From NCBI RefSeq assembly GCF_047345485.1, contig NZ_JBLFEN010000002.1, positions 1 through 64,000 of the forward strand: a stretch of DNA of 64,000 nt, read 5' to 3'. This stretch comes from Jejuia sp047345485 (GTDB taxonomy: Bacteria > Bacteroidota > Bacteroidia > Flavobacteriales > Flavobacteriaceae). The notes below the pieces were generated by a model. That model searched no databases, was not told the origin of the DNA, and saw only the letters and a list, made by a program, of their open reading frames with translations. A program made the translations under genes and the position numbers. Positions within the stretch are counted from its first letter, which is position 1, and each line of letters opens with the position of its first letter. Shown one piece after another: positions 1 through 9,356 of this stretch.

Positions 1-985
1 ACTTGTTGGGCCACCTGGGAATGTTGTTGGATCCTCTGGTGTACTTGGATCATCAATTCCTGTGGTTTCTTCACAATCTGTTAGTCCGTCACCATCTGTA
101 TCTGTTGTATCTATTCCGATTGGGCTACATGGATCGTTTGGATCACTTGTTGGGCCACCTGGGAACGTTGTTGGATCTGCTGGTGTACTTGGATCGTCGA
201 TTCCTGTGGTTTCTTCACAATCTGTTAGTCCGTCACCATCTGTATCTGTTGTATCTATTCCGATTGGGCTACATGGATCGTTTGGATCACTTGTTGGGCC
301 ACCTGGGAATGTTGTTGGATCGTCTGGTGTACTTGGATCGTCAATTCCTGTCGTTTCTTCACAATCTGTTAGTCCGTCACCATCTGTATCTGTTGTATCT
401 ATTCCGATTGGACTACATGGATCATTTGGATCACTTGTTGGGCCACCTGGGAATGTTGTTGGATCTGCTGGTGTACTTGGATCGTCAATTCCTGTGGTTT
501 CTTCACAATCTGTTAGTCCGTCACCATCTGTATCTGTTGTATCTATTCCGATTGGGCTACATGGATCATTTGGATCACTTGTTGGGCCACCTGGGAATGT
601 TGTTGGATCCTCTGGTGTACTTGGATCATCAATTCCTGTGGTTTCTTCACAATCTGTTAGTCCGTCACCATCTGTATCTGTTGTATCTATTCCGATTGGA
701 CTACATGGATCGTTTGGATCACTTGTTGGGCCGCCTGGGAATGTTGTTGGATCTGCTGGTGTACTTGGATCGTCGATTCCTGTGGTTTCTTCACAATCTG
801 TTAGTCCGTCACCATCTGTATCTGTTGTATCTATTCCGATTGGACTACATGGATCATTTGGATCACTTGTTGGGCCGCCTGGGAACGTTGTTGGATCTGC
901 TGGTGTACTTGGATCGTCGATTCCTGTGGTTTCTTCACAATCTGTTAGTCCGTCACCATCTGTATCGGTCGGGAAAGGACAAGGA
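1..985 (-). repeat. 144-bp tandem repeat (48-aa TSP3 units)
   Basis: The same phase point recurs at 61, 205, 349, 493, 637, 781 and 925, exactly 144 bp apart, and the array continues past the left edge. Each unit encodes two Asp-rich segments around Cys residues. Copies are nearly identical: the main amino-acid change is A, E or D before the DP of the TPxDP motif, and most other differences are silent. Confidence 0.95.
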
Positions 986-3900
986 GAAAAAGTGATATCT
1001 ACTTGACCTTCATCTTCTAGTCCGTCTTCATCTTCTACTGTATAAACAAAGCTAATTGGATCGGTACTATCTGTTGGTGGTGTAACGCTTAATGTACCAT
1101 CTGGCAATAGGGTAACTACGGTGCCATCTCCTAAGGTTACTGGGTTACCTACACTTATTGATGTGCCTTCTATTTCGGTAATTACTAAGTTGTTGTTGTC
1201 TCCATCTGGATCCTCATCCCCATCTAAGGCATCTACTGGTATATCAGTATTTACTGTTGCATTAGTGATGGTTTCATCATCGGCTACGGGTGGTTGATTT
1301 ACTGTTACAGTTACATCATCACTATTAGTACAACCAGTTGCTATCTCTGTTACTACTAAACTATATGTTGTGGTTGCAGTTGGTGTCGCTACTGGTTGTG
1401 CGGCAGTTGCANNNNNNNNNNNNNNNNNNNNNNNNNNNNNNNNNNNNNNNNNNNNNNNNNNNNNNNNNNNNNNNNNNNNNNNNNNNNNNNNNNNNNNNNN
1501 NNNNNNNNNNNTCATCTAATCCTGCTGTTGGAGTCCATGCATATGTAAAGCCTGCTTGGGCTGCAGTTCCTAATGTTGCATTTGTATTTGTACAATCTAT
1601 TGTTGCATCTGCTCCTGCATTTGCGGTTGGTAAATCATTATCTACAGTTACAATAACAGTATCTGCTGTACTTGAACAACCTGTTGCCGTTTCTGTTACT
1701 ACTAAACTATATGTTGTGGTTGCAGTTGGTGTCGCTACTGGTTGTGCGGCAGTTGCATCATCTAATCCTGCTGTTGGAGTCCATGCATATGTAAAGCCTG
1801 CTTGGGCTGCAGTTCCTAATGTTGCATTTGTATTTGTACAATCTATTGTTGCATCTGCTCCTGCATTTGCGGTTGGTAAAGTATTTACAACTAATGTAAT
1901 ACTATCTTCCTCTGGACAAGAATTGTTATTTGTAGTTACTTCAACAGTATATCCCCCGGCATCTGCTAATTCAGCTGTTGTTATATTTAAAGTACTTGAA
2001 GTTGATAAAATTGTAGTTGGAGCTGAATCTTTGTACCATCTATAAATGAAATTTGCAGCAACTAAAGGGGTTGTAGTATCATCTGATGTAGCACCTGTAG
2101 CTCCAAAGTCAGTAACTCTAATACCTGTAGCTGTAGCTGTTAATGTAATGTCATCATCAATACAAACTTCGGCTGGATCTGGTGTTATTATTACCGAAGA
2201 AATAGTATCACTTGCGGTAACAGAAGCATTTGTTCCTGGATAGGTAGCAGCAGCATCTGCCACTGTACCATCTGCATTAACACCACCTCCGGCAAGCGTT
2301 AATGGATCTCCGGTTCCAAATTGTCCGCCATCACCACCATCAGCATTACTATCAGCGTAAGCTTCGTTGGCATCACTACAGTTATCGTTGTCGCTATCTA
2401 AATCGAAACTATCAACTATACCATCACGATCTGTATCATTATTATTACATGATGAGTTATTAAATATAGAAGCACCAATTGCATCTATATTAGCATTTGA
2501 TATTGTAAAGTCATTTTCTAAAATATAAATACCTCCTTTTTGTTGTACACCATCTGAATTTTGACCAACACTAGCTGCTTGATATACTGATATCGTAGCA
2601 TTATAAGTATTTGATAAACGTAGGTATTCTCCAAAATCATTTAATGCTTCTGGCGATGTAGCATCACCCTCATTTACTAAAGCAGTAATACCAGGAAAGG
2701 GTAATCCAAAGAAATTACTACGTGAAGCATCGGTAAATATAAAAAAGGCTGAAGGATTAGCTAATTGACCTCCAGTATCGAATAGTCCATCATCAATCAT
2801 TTGGTCTATAGACTCCGGCAAATGATCTTCAGCAAGACTAGGGTCATTAGGTATTGAGATTGTAGGATTTGAGACATAATTAGAACGTATATTATAAGTA
2901 TGATTTCCAAAATCTCCCTCTAGTGGGCCACCATATTGTATCACTGCAATTTCTACGTTACCTCTACTTTCTAAATCATCTGCAAGATTCTGTAAAGATA
3001 CTGTTAAATCAGCTCTATCTATGTTACTTATTGAACCAGAATCATCTACAATAAACACAACCCTTCTTGTATCTGAGATGCTACACTCTAATTCTACAGC
3101 ATCTAATATTCCATCATTATCATCATCTAAATCACAAAAATCTGGAACACCATCTAAATCATTATCTGCATTATCATCACCTCCCGGGCAAATATCGTTA
3201 ACATCTAGAACGCCATCAGCATCACTATCGGCTGGCGTTACAGTAAGTGTTGCACAGTTAATTTCTCTAACACATACATTATTATTATGAGTAACTAACA
3301 AACAGTACTGTGTACCATCTAATCCGGTTACATCATTTATACTTAAAGCCGAGGAATCTTCTCCTGAATAATTAGTATCCGAAGCCAAAATTGCAACACC
3401 ACCTGAATCTGGATCACCAATATACCACTGATAAACGATATCAGATGTGGTGTTAGATCCTGCACTATAATCTGGTGTACCTCCTGCAAATACTGAAGTA
3501 GTAACAGCAGTTGCTGGTAACATTTCAAAAATTGAACTTGCACCATCCATAGCAGTTTTATCTACTAGTGCTGTAGCATCAACAGTTACTTGTGTTGCTT
3601 GTGTTACACTAGCATTTGTTCCTGGGTAGGTAGCAGCAGCGTCTGCCACTGTACCATCTGCGTTTACACCACCTCCGGCAAGCGTTAATGGATCTCCAGT
3701 TCCAAATTGTCCGCCATCACCACCATCAGCATTATTATCAGCGTAAGCTTCGTTAGCATCACTACAGTTATCGTTGTCGCTGTCTAAATCAAAACTATCA
3801 ACTAAACCATCATCGTCTGTATCTCTACAAATGAATGGATCTGAAGTTGCATTTTCTACAAAAGCACTATTTCCTTGGTCATTTACAAATGGAATAGCTG

Positions 3901-5659
3901 CCATAATCAGATCTCCTTGTATTGAAGAAACCACTGTAAAACTACTAATCACCACATCATTGGGCACACCAAAATCAGTAAATTCTACAGGAAGCGAGGC
4001 TACTGTATATCCAGCCGTTTCTATATTACTTTGAGAATTTATTCGAACAAACTGGTTTCCCGAGCCACAATCAACCACACCTCCAGTTCCATGTGCAATA
4101 GTTATTGGCCCGTATATATTCCCATCTACGTCTTCAAGGGTTACTTCAAAATTATCTTGACTAAACACGGCATCAAATAAATACATATCTGCCCCTACCA
4201 CATTTTTTGCACCAGAAGTTCCGTTTGCACCAAAAAAACACTCAAATCCTTGAGGAACAGGACTGCCAAGACCAAGGTTTACCATACATATATTGGGGCT
4301 AAAGCCTTCAACGACATCAGGTCCAAATCCATCACCGTTTGTTGTGGTATCTGTAAAGCCCACAGCTACAGCTTCTTTAATAAAGGACCTTGTTTCATCA
4401 AAAACAAGCCCGCTGCAAAGATTAACTGGAACCACTGGTGTTGTTTCAACCGTTGTCGATGGAGGAACACAGCCTTCATCTGTATCCAAAATACCATCAT
4501 TATCATCATCTAAATCACATTCATCACTAATACCATCACTATCGTTATCAGGGTTTCCTGATGCTATAGCATCACATGGATCAACAACTGTAATTTGTAA
4601 ATTTCCTTGATCTGAGCTCACGCCTAAATCATCTTCTACTGTAAATAAAATAGAAGCATCACCTATATAATCTGTTTCAGGAACAAAACTAACATTACCA
4701 GTATCATCAACAGTATAAGTACCAACACCAGGTATCACTAATGGGTTTCCAACTGTGCCTTGATTAGCAGGGTCATTAGGATCGGTTAAACGTACTGTAG
4801 TCGGGTCTAAGTTTCCATCTGGATCACTAGATCCTGTTAAAACATTAGTACTAAATGTAGCATTAGAACTAATTATGTTTCCAAGATTATCAACAACTAC
4901 TGGAGGATCATTAACATCAGTTGTATCATCAACATCAAAGGTAACTTCTCCTAAAAAACCTATAGAATTTTGTCTATCACCACTGTCATTAGAACTCCCT
5001 GTTCTAAAATTAACTACACTAATATTTGTATAATTTACCGTAACAATAAATTCTGTATTAACCACATCAATACCTGCTGCAAAATCAGCATCACTTTGAA
5101 ATCTTGTCCAAGGGCCATTTTGAGAAACCACTAAATCAGTAGGAGGTGTAGTGCCACCTTCTATTGTGTAAGAATCTGTCACTATTACTTCAAGGTACTC
5201 AAACCCATCAACATCTATAGCTTCTAATTCAAATGTATCTAATCTAGCTCTAACACCAACATCGTTTGCATCAGTAACTGTTCCGTCTAAAACAAATTCT
5301 ATTTGCCATTCTACATAACCGTCTCCAGGCCCAGTATTTACTGTTGGTTCAAACCTATCGTCTGCCCCTAAAGTAGAATCAACGGTAAATGAACCTGCAA
5401 AAGGCTCATCTAAATTTACTTTATCAACAATAGTAACTATAGCATCAATAAATATACCATCAGCAGAAGTTTCAACATTTTGATATATGTATTTAGCACC
5501 TATTTGCTCATCGGCAGCACCATTAGCTAATAAAGTTGGCCCTTGTGAGAGATCAAACGTAGGTTGAGTTTGTGCTATTAAGCGTTTATTTGGTAATAAA
5601 TATAATACTAAGAATAAAATTAAAGATTTTATAAAAAGTAATTTAGTAAAATTAGTCAT
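1..5659 (-). CDS. Giant secreted repeat protein with VWA, Ig/PKD-like and TSP3 repeats (partial)
   Basis: Starts at ATG 5659 and runs off the left edge, so the C-terminus is missing; a 100-N gap interrupts it at 1412-1511. Residues 1-30 look like a signal peptide ending in LIAQ. Visible in order: an N-terminal beta-rich region; a cadherin/CshA-like domain near 250-360; Asp-rich TSP3-like calcium-binding repeats near 362-397, 613-650 and 810-855; a von Willebrand A domain near 855-1020 with the MIDAS motif DDSGS; another TSP3 block near 1073; an Ig-like domain near 1156-1257; then 82-residue Ig/PKD-like repeats containing AGADATIDC. Past the gap come a VNQPPVADD-type domain and then at least 6.8 copies of a 48-residue TSP3 repeat (core DTDGDGLTDCEE). 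Such proteins in Flavobacteriaceae are usually surface adhesins exported by the type IX system; the sorting domain would lie outside the window, so export by that route is inference. Confidence 0.85.
1412..1511. other. Assembly gap (100 N) inside 246-bp repeat
   Basis: Exactly 100 N. On the minus strand the sequence before the gap ends in GATTAGATGA and after it begins TGCAACTGCC. In the intact neighbouring repeat copy these two strings are directly adjacent. The gap therefore hides a whole number (zero or more) of 246-bp units, and the reading frame is intact once it is closed. Confidence 0.9.
1512..1885 (-). repeat. 246-bp (82-aa) Ig/PKD-like tandem repeat
   Basis: The start of the unit recurs at 1512 and 1758 (spacing 246 bp) with almost no changes, and a further copy begins left of the N gap. 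Units encode a beta-sandwich-like domain with WTPTAGLDDATAAQP and YSLVVTETATGC, typical of repeated Ig/PKD-like domains in secreted flavobacterial proteins. Confidence 0.85.
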
Positions 5660-6204
5660 AATGCTAATAGATGAGTTAATAGTTTATTTGATAATATTTA
5701 TATAAAAATGATTCAAAATACATTTTTTATAATAGGGATGTTTGTTTTATAAATGTAATTGTACTCGCTAAAGTGCATATTATGTTTAATTAGTAAATAA
5801 ATTTATTGTTTTACAGTTTTTCTAATAAAAATTTCGGCATAATTGAGAGACAAATGTTTTATAAATACTATAAACTGTAAATTTTACCGTTAAAACGACG
5901 AATTTAACATATGTTAATAAAAAAGACAAATTTTTTTAACAAAATATTAAATTGAAAAAAATATGTTATTGAGTTAAAAACTTTATTGCCATTCATTAGG
6001 TTATATTTCACTTATATTAATTAGGACACAATATAAAGATAAAGTCACTTTTATAATTTCTACAAAAATAAAATAAACTCAATTTAACTATTTGAAATTT
6101 CGCTTAATGCACATTTAGCTTCTTTGAAAGCATAGCTTTTATAGATAAGTGGTAGTTAAAACCCCTAATAATAGTATCTTTGAAAACTATTTGTAAAATC
6201 ATAT
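5660..6204. other. 545-bp AT-rich intergenic region
   Basis: Separates the divergently transcribed giant secreted protein and prfC. No coding sequence was seen. It must hold the promoters of both genes. A TAnnTTTG-type -7 element (TATCTTTG) is visible for prfC at 6175-6182; no equally clear element was found for the minus-strand gene. Confidence 0.6.
6175..6182 (+). promoter_or_regulatory. Putative prfC -7 box (TATCTTTG)
   Basis: Perfect match to the Bacteroidota TAnnTTTG element, 22 bp before the prfC ATG. No good TTTG -33 element was found at the expected spacing. Confidence 0.45.
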
Positions 6205-7794
6205 ATGAGTTTTTTAAAAGAAATACAAAGAAGGCGTACTTTCGGAATCATATCCCACCCTGATGCGGGTAAAACCACTTTAACCGAAAAATTATTGCTT
6301 TTTGGTGGCGCCATACAAGAGGCAGGTGCTGTAAAAAGTAATAAAATAAAAAAGGGAGCTACTAGCGATTTTATGGAAATTGAAAGACAACGTGGAATTT
6401 CTGTAGCTACTTCTGTTTTAGCATTTGAATATGACGGTATAAAAATTAATATTTTAGACACACCAGGACATAAAGATTTTGCAGAAGATACCTTTAGAAC
6501 CCTAACTGCTGTTGACAGTGTTATTGTAGTTATTGATGTTGCTAAAGGAGTTGAGGAACAAACAGAAAAACTTGTTGAAGTTTGCCGTATGCGAAACATA
6601 CCCATGATTGTTTTTATTAATAAATTAGATAGAGAAGGAAAAGATGCTTTTGATTTATTAGATGAAGTGGAGCAAAAATTAGGATTGAAAGTAACCCCTT
6701 TAAGTTTCCCAATAGGTATGGGTTATGAGTTTAAAGGTATTTATAATTTATGGGAAAAGAATGTTAACCTATTTAGTGGAGATAGTAGAAAAGATATCGA
6801 AGAAACTACTGAAATTTCTGATTTATCTTCACCAGAATTAGATAGTCTGGTAGGAGAAACTGCAGCAGATACATTACGAGAAGAAATAGAACTTGTTGAA
6901 GGTATATATCCTTCATTTGATAAAACGGCATATTTAGAAGGACACTTACAACCTGTGTTTTTTGGATCTGCATTAAACAATTTTGGAGTTAGAGAATTAC
7001 TAGACTGTTTTGTAGAAATTGCGCCTAAACCTAGAGCTAAACAAAGTGAAGAGCGTTTGGTAAAGGCAGATGAGAAAAAGTTTAGCGGATTTGTGTTTAA
7101 AATTCATGCTAATATGGATCCTAATCATAGAAATAGATTAGCCTTTGTTAAAATAGTATCAGGTGAATTTAAACGAAACACGCCTTATTTACATGTAAGA
7201 CATAATAAGAAGGTTAAATTTTCAAGTCCAAATGCTTTTTTTGCTGAAAAGAAGGAGATTGTAGATGTTTCTTACCCAGGAGATATTGTTGGTTTACAAG
7301 ATACAGGTACATTTAAAATAGGTGATACTTTGACCGAAGGTGAACTTTTAAACTACAAAGGCGTTCCAAGTTTTTCTCCAGAACATTTTAGATATATTAA
7401 TAATGCTGACCCTATGAAATCTAAGCAACTTAATAAAGGGATAGACCAACTTATGGATGAAGGCGTTGCACAATTATTTACTTTAGAATTAAATGGAAGA
7501 AAAGTAATTGGTACAGTTGGCGCATTACAATATGAAGTGATTCAATATAGACTTGAACACGAATATGGTGCAAAATGTACTTATGAAAACTTAAATGTGC
7601 ATAAAGCATGTTGGGTAGAGCCTACGGATGAAAAAAATGAAGAATTTATAGAATTTAAAAGAGTAAAACAACGTTTTTTAGCAAAAGACAAACAAGAACA
7701 ATTGGTGTTTTTGGCAGATTCTGTATTCTCTTTACAAATGACACAACAAAAATACCCAAGTATAAAATTTCATTTTACATCTGAATATCAATAA
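6205..7794 (+). CDS. prfC: Peptide chain release factor 3
   Basis: A translational GTPase that removes RF1/RF2 from the ribosome after peptide release. The 529 residues match the family length. The G domain is complete: SHPDAGKT at 17-24 (G1), DTPGHKDF at 85-92 (G3) and NKLD at 139-142 (G4). These are followed by the EF-Tu-like domain 2 and the RF3-specific C-terminal domain with HEYGAKC. It stands alone, transcribed away from the giant secreted protein gene. A clear TAnnTTTG box lies just upstream. Confidence 0.97.
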   Translation: MSFLKEIQRRRTFGIISHPDAGKTTLTEKLLLFGGAIQEAGAVKSNKIKKGATSDFMEIERQRGISVATSVLAFEYDGIKINILDTPGHKDFAEDTFRTLTAVDSVIVVIDVAKGVEEQTEKLVEVCRMRNIPMIVFINKLDREGKDAFDLLDEVEQKLGLKVTPLSFPIGMGYEFKGIYNLWEKNVNLFSGDSRKDIEETTEISDLSSPELDSLVGETAADTLREEIELVEGIYPSFDKTAYLEGHLQPVFFGSALNNFGVRELLDCFVEIAPKPRAKQSEERLVKADEKKFSGFVFKIHANMDPNHRNRLAFVKIVSGEFKRNTPYLHVRHNKKVKFSSPNAFFAEKKEIVDVSYPGDIVGLQDTGTFKIGDTLTEGELLNYKGVPSFSPEHFRYINNADPMKSKQLNKGIDQLMDEGVAQLFTLELNGRKVIGTVGALQYEVIQYRLEHEYGAKCTYENLNVHKACWVEPTDEKNEEFIEFKRVKQRFLAKDKQEQLVFLADSVFSLQMTQQKYPSIKFHFTSEYQ

Positions 7795-7921
7795 CTTACA
7801 ATTATATTTAATTAAAATAGTCGTTAATATCTTATTTTAAGTAAGTTGACGAGTTTTTAATCACAAAAAAATATCATTTTATAATTTGTGAAGTAAATAT
7901 CAACCCCAAATTGATAAAATT

Positions 7922-8137
7922 ATGGAAATAGAGGCTAAAAAATTTAGTAACAAAGAGATAAATGTAACCTACGATCCTTGTATATGTAAACTTTCAGGCA
8001 TTTGCGCAAAAGAATTATCACATGTTTTTAGTGATAATATTATCCCTTGGATAAATCTCAATCAAGACGCAACTGATACAATTATTCAACAAATAAAAAA
8101 ATGTCCATCTGGTGCGCTTCAGTATATAAAAATTTAA
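7922..8137 (+). CDS. Small divergent 4Fe-4S mono-cluster protein (YjdI/Fer4_19-like)
   Basis: A 71-residue protein with Cys20, Cys22, Cys28 and Cys61 in the arrangement CICKLSGIC and KKCPSGAL. This fits the divergent single-cluster 4Fe-4S family typified by YjdI; the CPSGAL end is its hallmark. Its redox partner is unknown. Members of this family are often encoded with CDGSH proteins, and this genome has one at 61272, far away. It lies 127 bp downstream of prfC and may be transcribed with it or from its own promoter. Confidence 0.8.
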   Translation: MEIEAKKFSNKEINVTYDPCICKLSGICAKELSHVFSDNIIPWINLNQDATDTIIQQIKKCPSGALQYIKI

Positions 8138-8348
8138 ACTTTATTTAGATTCTGAAAATAATTTCGTCTGCAAATCCCATATAAAGAATTTTAAAAGATC
8201 TTATTTTTCCCAATACACAATCACATTAGGAAATAATGATTCAGCCTTAAACTTATGCTTTTAACGCTCAATTTTTTTTAATTATAAATAAAATCAATAG
8301 TAGTTCATTTTATTGATTATTAAAAACTATTGAAAAACAAATCGAATT
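8138..8348. other. AT-rich spacer before tandem repeat
   Basis: No gene or strong signal seen. It lies between the convergent small Fe-S gene and the far end of the 103-bp repeat array. Confidence 0.5.
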
Positions 8349-8923
8349 AGTGGTTGTTCGAAAAAACCATTTCGAACACCTACGAATAAGTAATATTAAT
8401 TAGATAAATTTAAATTAGGCTTGACCTGTTGGTCCAAAATTCAATGTCATCGGTGGTTGTTCGAAAAAAACATCTCGAACACCTAAGAATAAGTAATATT
8501 AATAAGATAAATTTAAATTAGGCTTGACCTGTTGGTCCAAAATTCAATGGCATCGGTGGTTGTTCGAAAAAAACATTTCGAACACCTAAGAATAAGTNNN
8601 NNNNNNNNNNNNNNNNNNNNNNNNNNNNNNNNNNNNNNNNNNNNNNNNNNNNNNNNNNNNNNNNNNNNNNNNNNNNNNNNNNNNNNNNNNNNNNNNNATG
8701 GCATCGGTGGTTGTTCGAAAAAAACATTTCGAACACCTAAGAATAAGTAATATTAATAAGATAAATTTAAATTAGGCTTGACCTGTTGGTCCAAAATTCA
8801 ATGGCATCGGTGGTTGTTCGAAAAAAACATTTCGAACACCTAAGAATAAGTAATATTAATAAGATAAATTTAAATTAGGCTTGACCTGTTGGTCCAAAAT
8901 TCAATGGCATCGGTGGTTGTTCG
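8349..8923 (-). repeat. 103-bp tandem repeat derived from the 3' end of the DUF3467 gene
   Basis: Unit starts at 8349, 8452, 8555, 8706, 8809 and 8912; every uninterrupted spacing is 103 bp, and a 100-N gap breaks the third unit. Read on the minus strand, each unit holds the last 15 codons and stop of the DUF3467 gene (EQPPMPLNFGPTGQA), about 35 bp of AT-rich sequence, and a hairpin with the 9-bp stem TGTTCGAAA/TTTCGAACA. The copy farthest from the gene (8349) has the most substitutions; gene-proximal copies are almost identical. Confidence 0.95.
8598..8697. other. Assembly gap (100 N) inside 103-bp repeat
   Basis: From the repeat phase on both sides the true missing length should be 52 bp plus a multiple of 103 bp, so the copy number shown is a minimum. 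Confidence 0.85.
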
Positions 8924-9198
8924 TAATCTTTAATTTCACCATGGGCATTTTCAAACCTAGACACATTATCACCTAACGCTTTTAATAGTCTCTTAGCATG
9001 TTGCGGTGTTAGTATAATTCTTGATTTTACTTTATTCTTAGGAACACCAGGCATAATATTTACAAAGTCTACTACAAATTCTGATACAGAATGATTAATA
9101 ATTGCCAAGTTTGAATAAGTGCCCTCAGCTACTTTCTCATCTAACTCTATATTAATTTGCCCTTGTCCTTGTTTTTGTTTGTCTTTTTCGTCTGCCAT
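8875..9198 (-). CDS. DUF3467 family protein
   Basis: The 107-residue protein matches the small DUF3467 family, which often lies next to rpoC in Bacteroidota. The N-terminus is Lys/Gln-rich (residues 1-14), followed by the conserved core with INHSVSEFVVDFVNIMPG and the TPQHAKRLLKAL helix. The function is unknown. It lies 158 bp downstream of rpoC on the same strand, but an intrinsic terminator sits just before its start, so it may be expressed by read-through. Its 3' end is the source of the adjoining 103-bp tandem array. Confidence 0.9.
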   Translation of the reverse strand: MADEKDKQKQGQGQINIELDEKVAEGTYSNLAIINHSVSEFVVDFVNIMPGVPKNKVKSRIILTPQHAKRLLKALGDNVSRFENAHGEIKDYEQPPMPLNFGPTGQA

Positions 9199-9217
9199 AA
9201 TCTCATTATTTTAATAA

Positions 9218-9250
9218 AAAAGCCTTCAGTTTTATTGTCTGAAGGCTTTT
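9218..9250 (-). terminator. Intrinsic terminator after rpoC
   Basis: A perfect 12-bp stem AAAAGCCTTCAG/CTGAAGGCTTTT with an 8-9 nt loop, followed on the minus strand by a T-rich run. It lies between the rpoC stop (9357) and the DUF3467 start (9198), only about 20 bp from the latter. Confidence 0.85.
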
Positions 9251-9356
9251 GTTTTTAATATTATTTTTCAAAAAGATGAAGATCCCGAAACAAGTTCGGA
9301 AAAAAATCAACCATCAGAATTCGCTGCGCCTTCGGCTTACGAAATCTGGGTTTTTT

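Noticed and set aside
1..985. CRISPR-like direct repeats
   Set aside because: 144-bp in-frame coding repeats without spacers.
3..1006. Long plus-strand open frames across the TSP3 array
   Set aside because: They are opposite-strand shadows of the repeated minus-strand gene; periodic low-complexity protein with no plausible family.
1361..1411. Apparent end of the giant protein at a stop just past the gap
   Set aside because: The stop appears only because the 100-N filler breaks the frame; the correct frame continues to the left edge.
1338..2045. Plus-strand open frame over the gap and Ig repeats
   Set aside because: Shadow of the giant gene on the other strand and spans the N run.
8513..8750. 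Short open frames in the 103-bp array
   Set aside because: They run through N and repeat units; no independent coding signal.
8349..8923. CRISPR array
   Set aside because: Units are contiguous with no unique spacers and derive from a gene 3' end.
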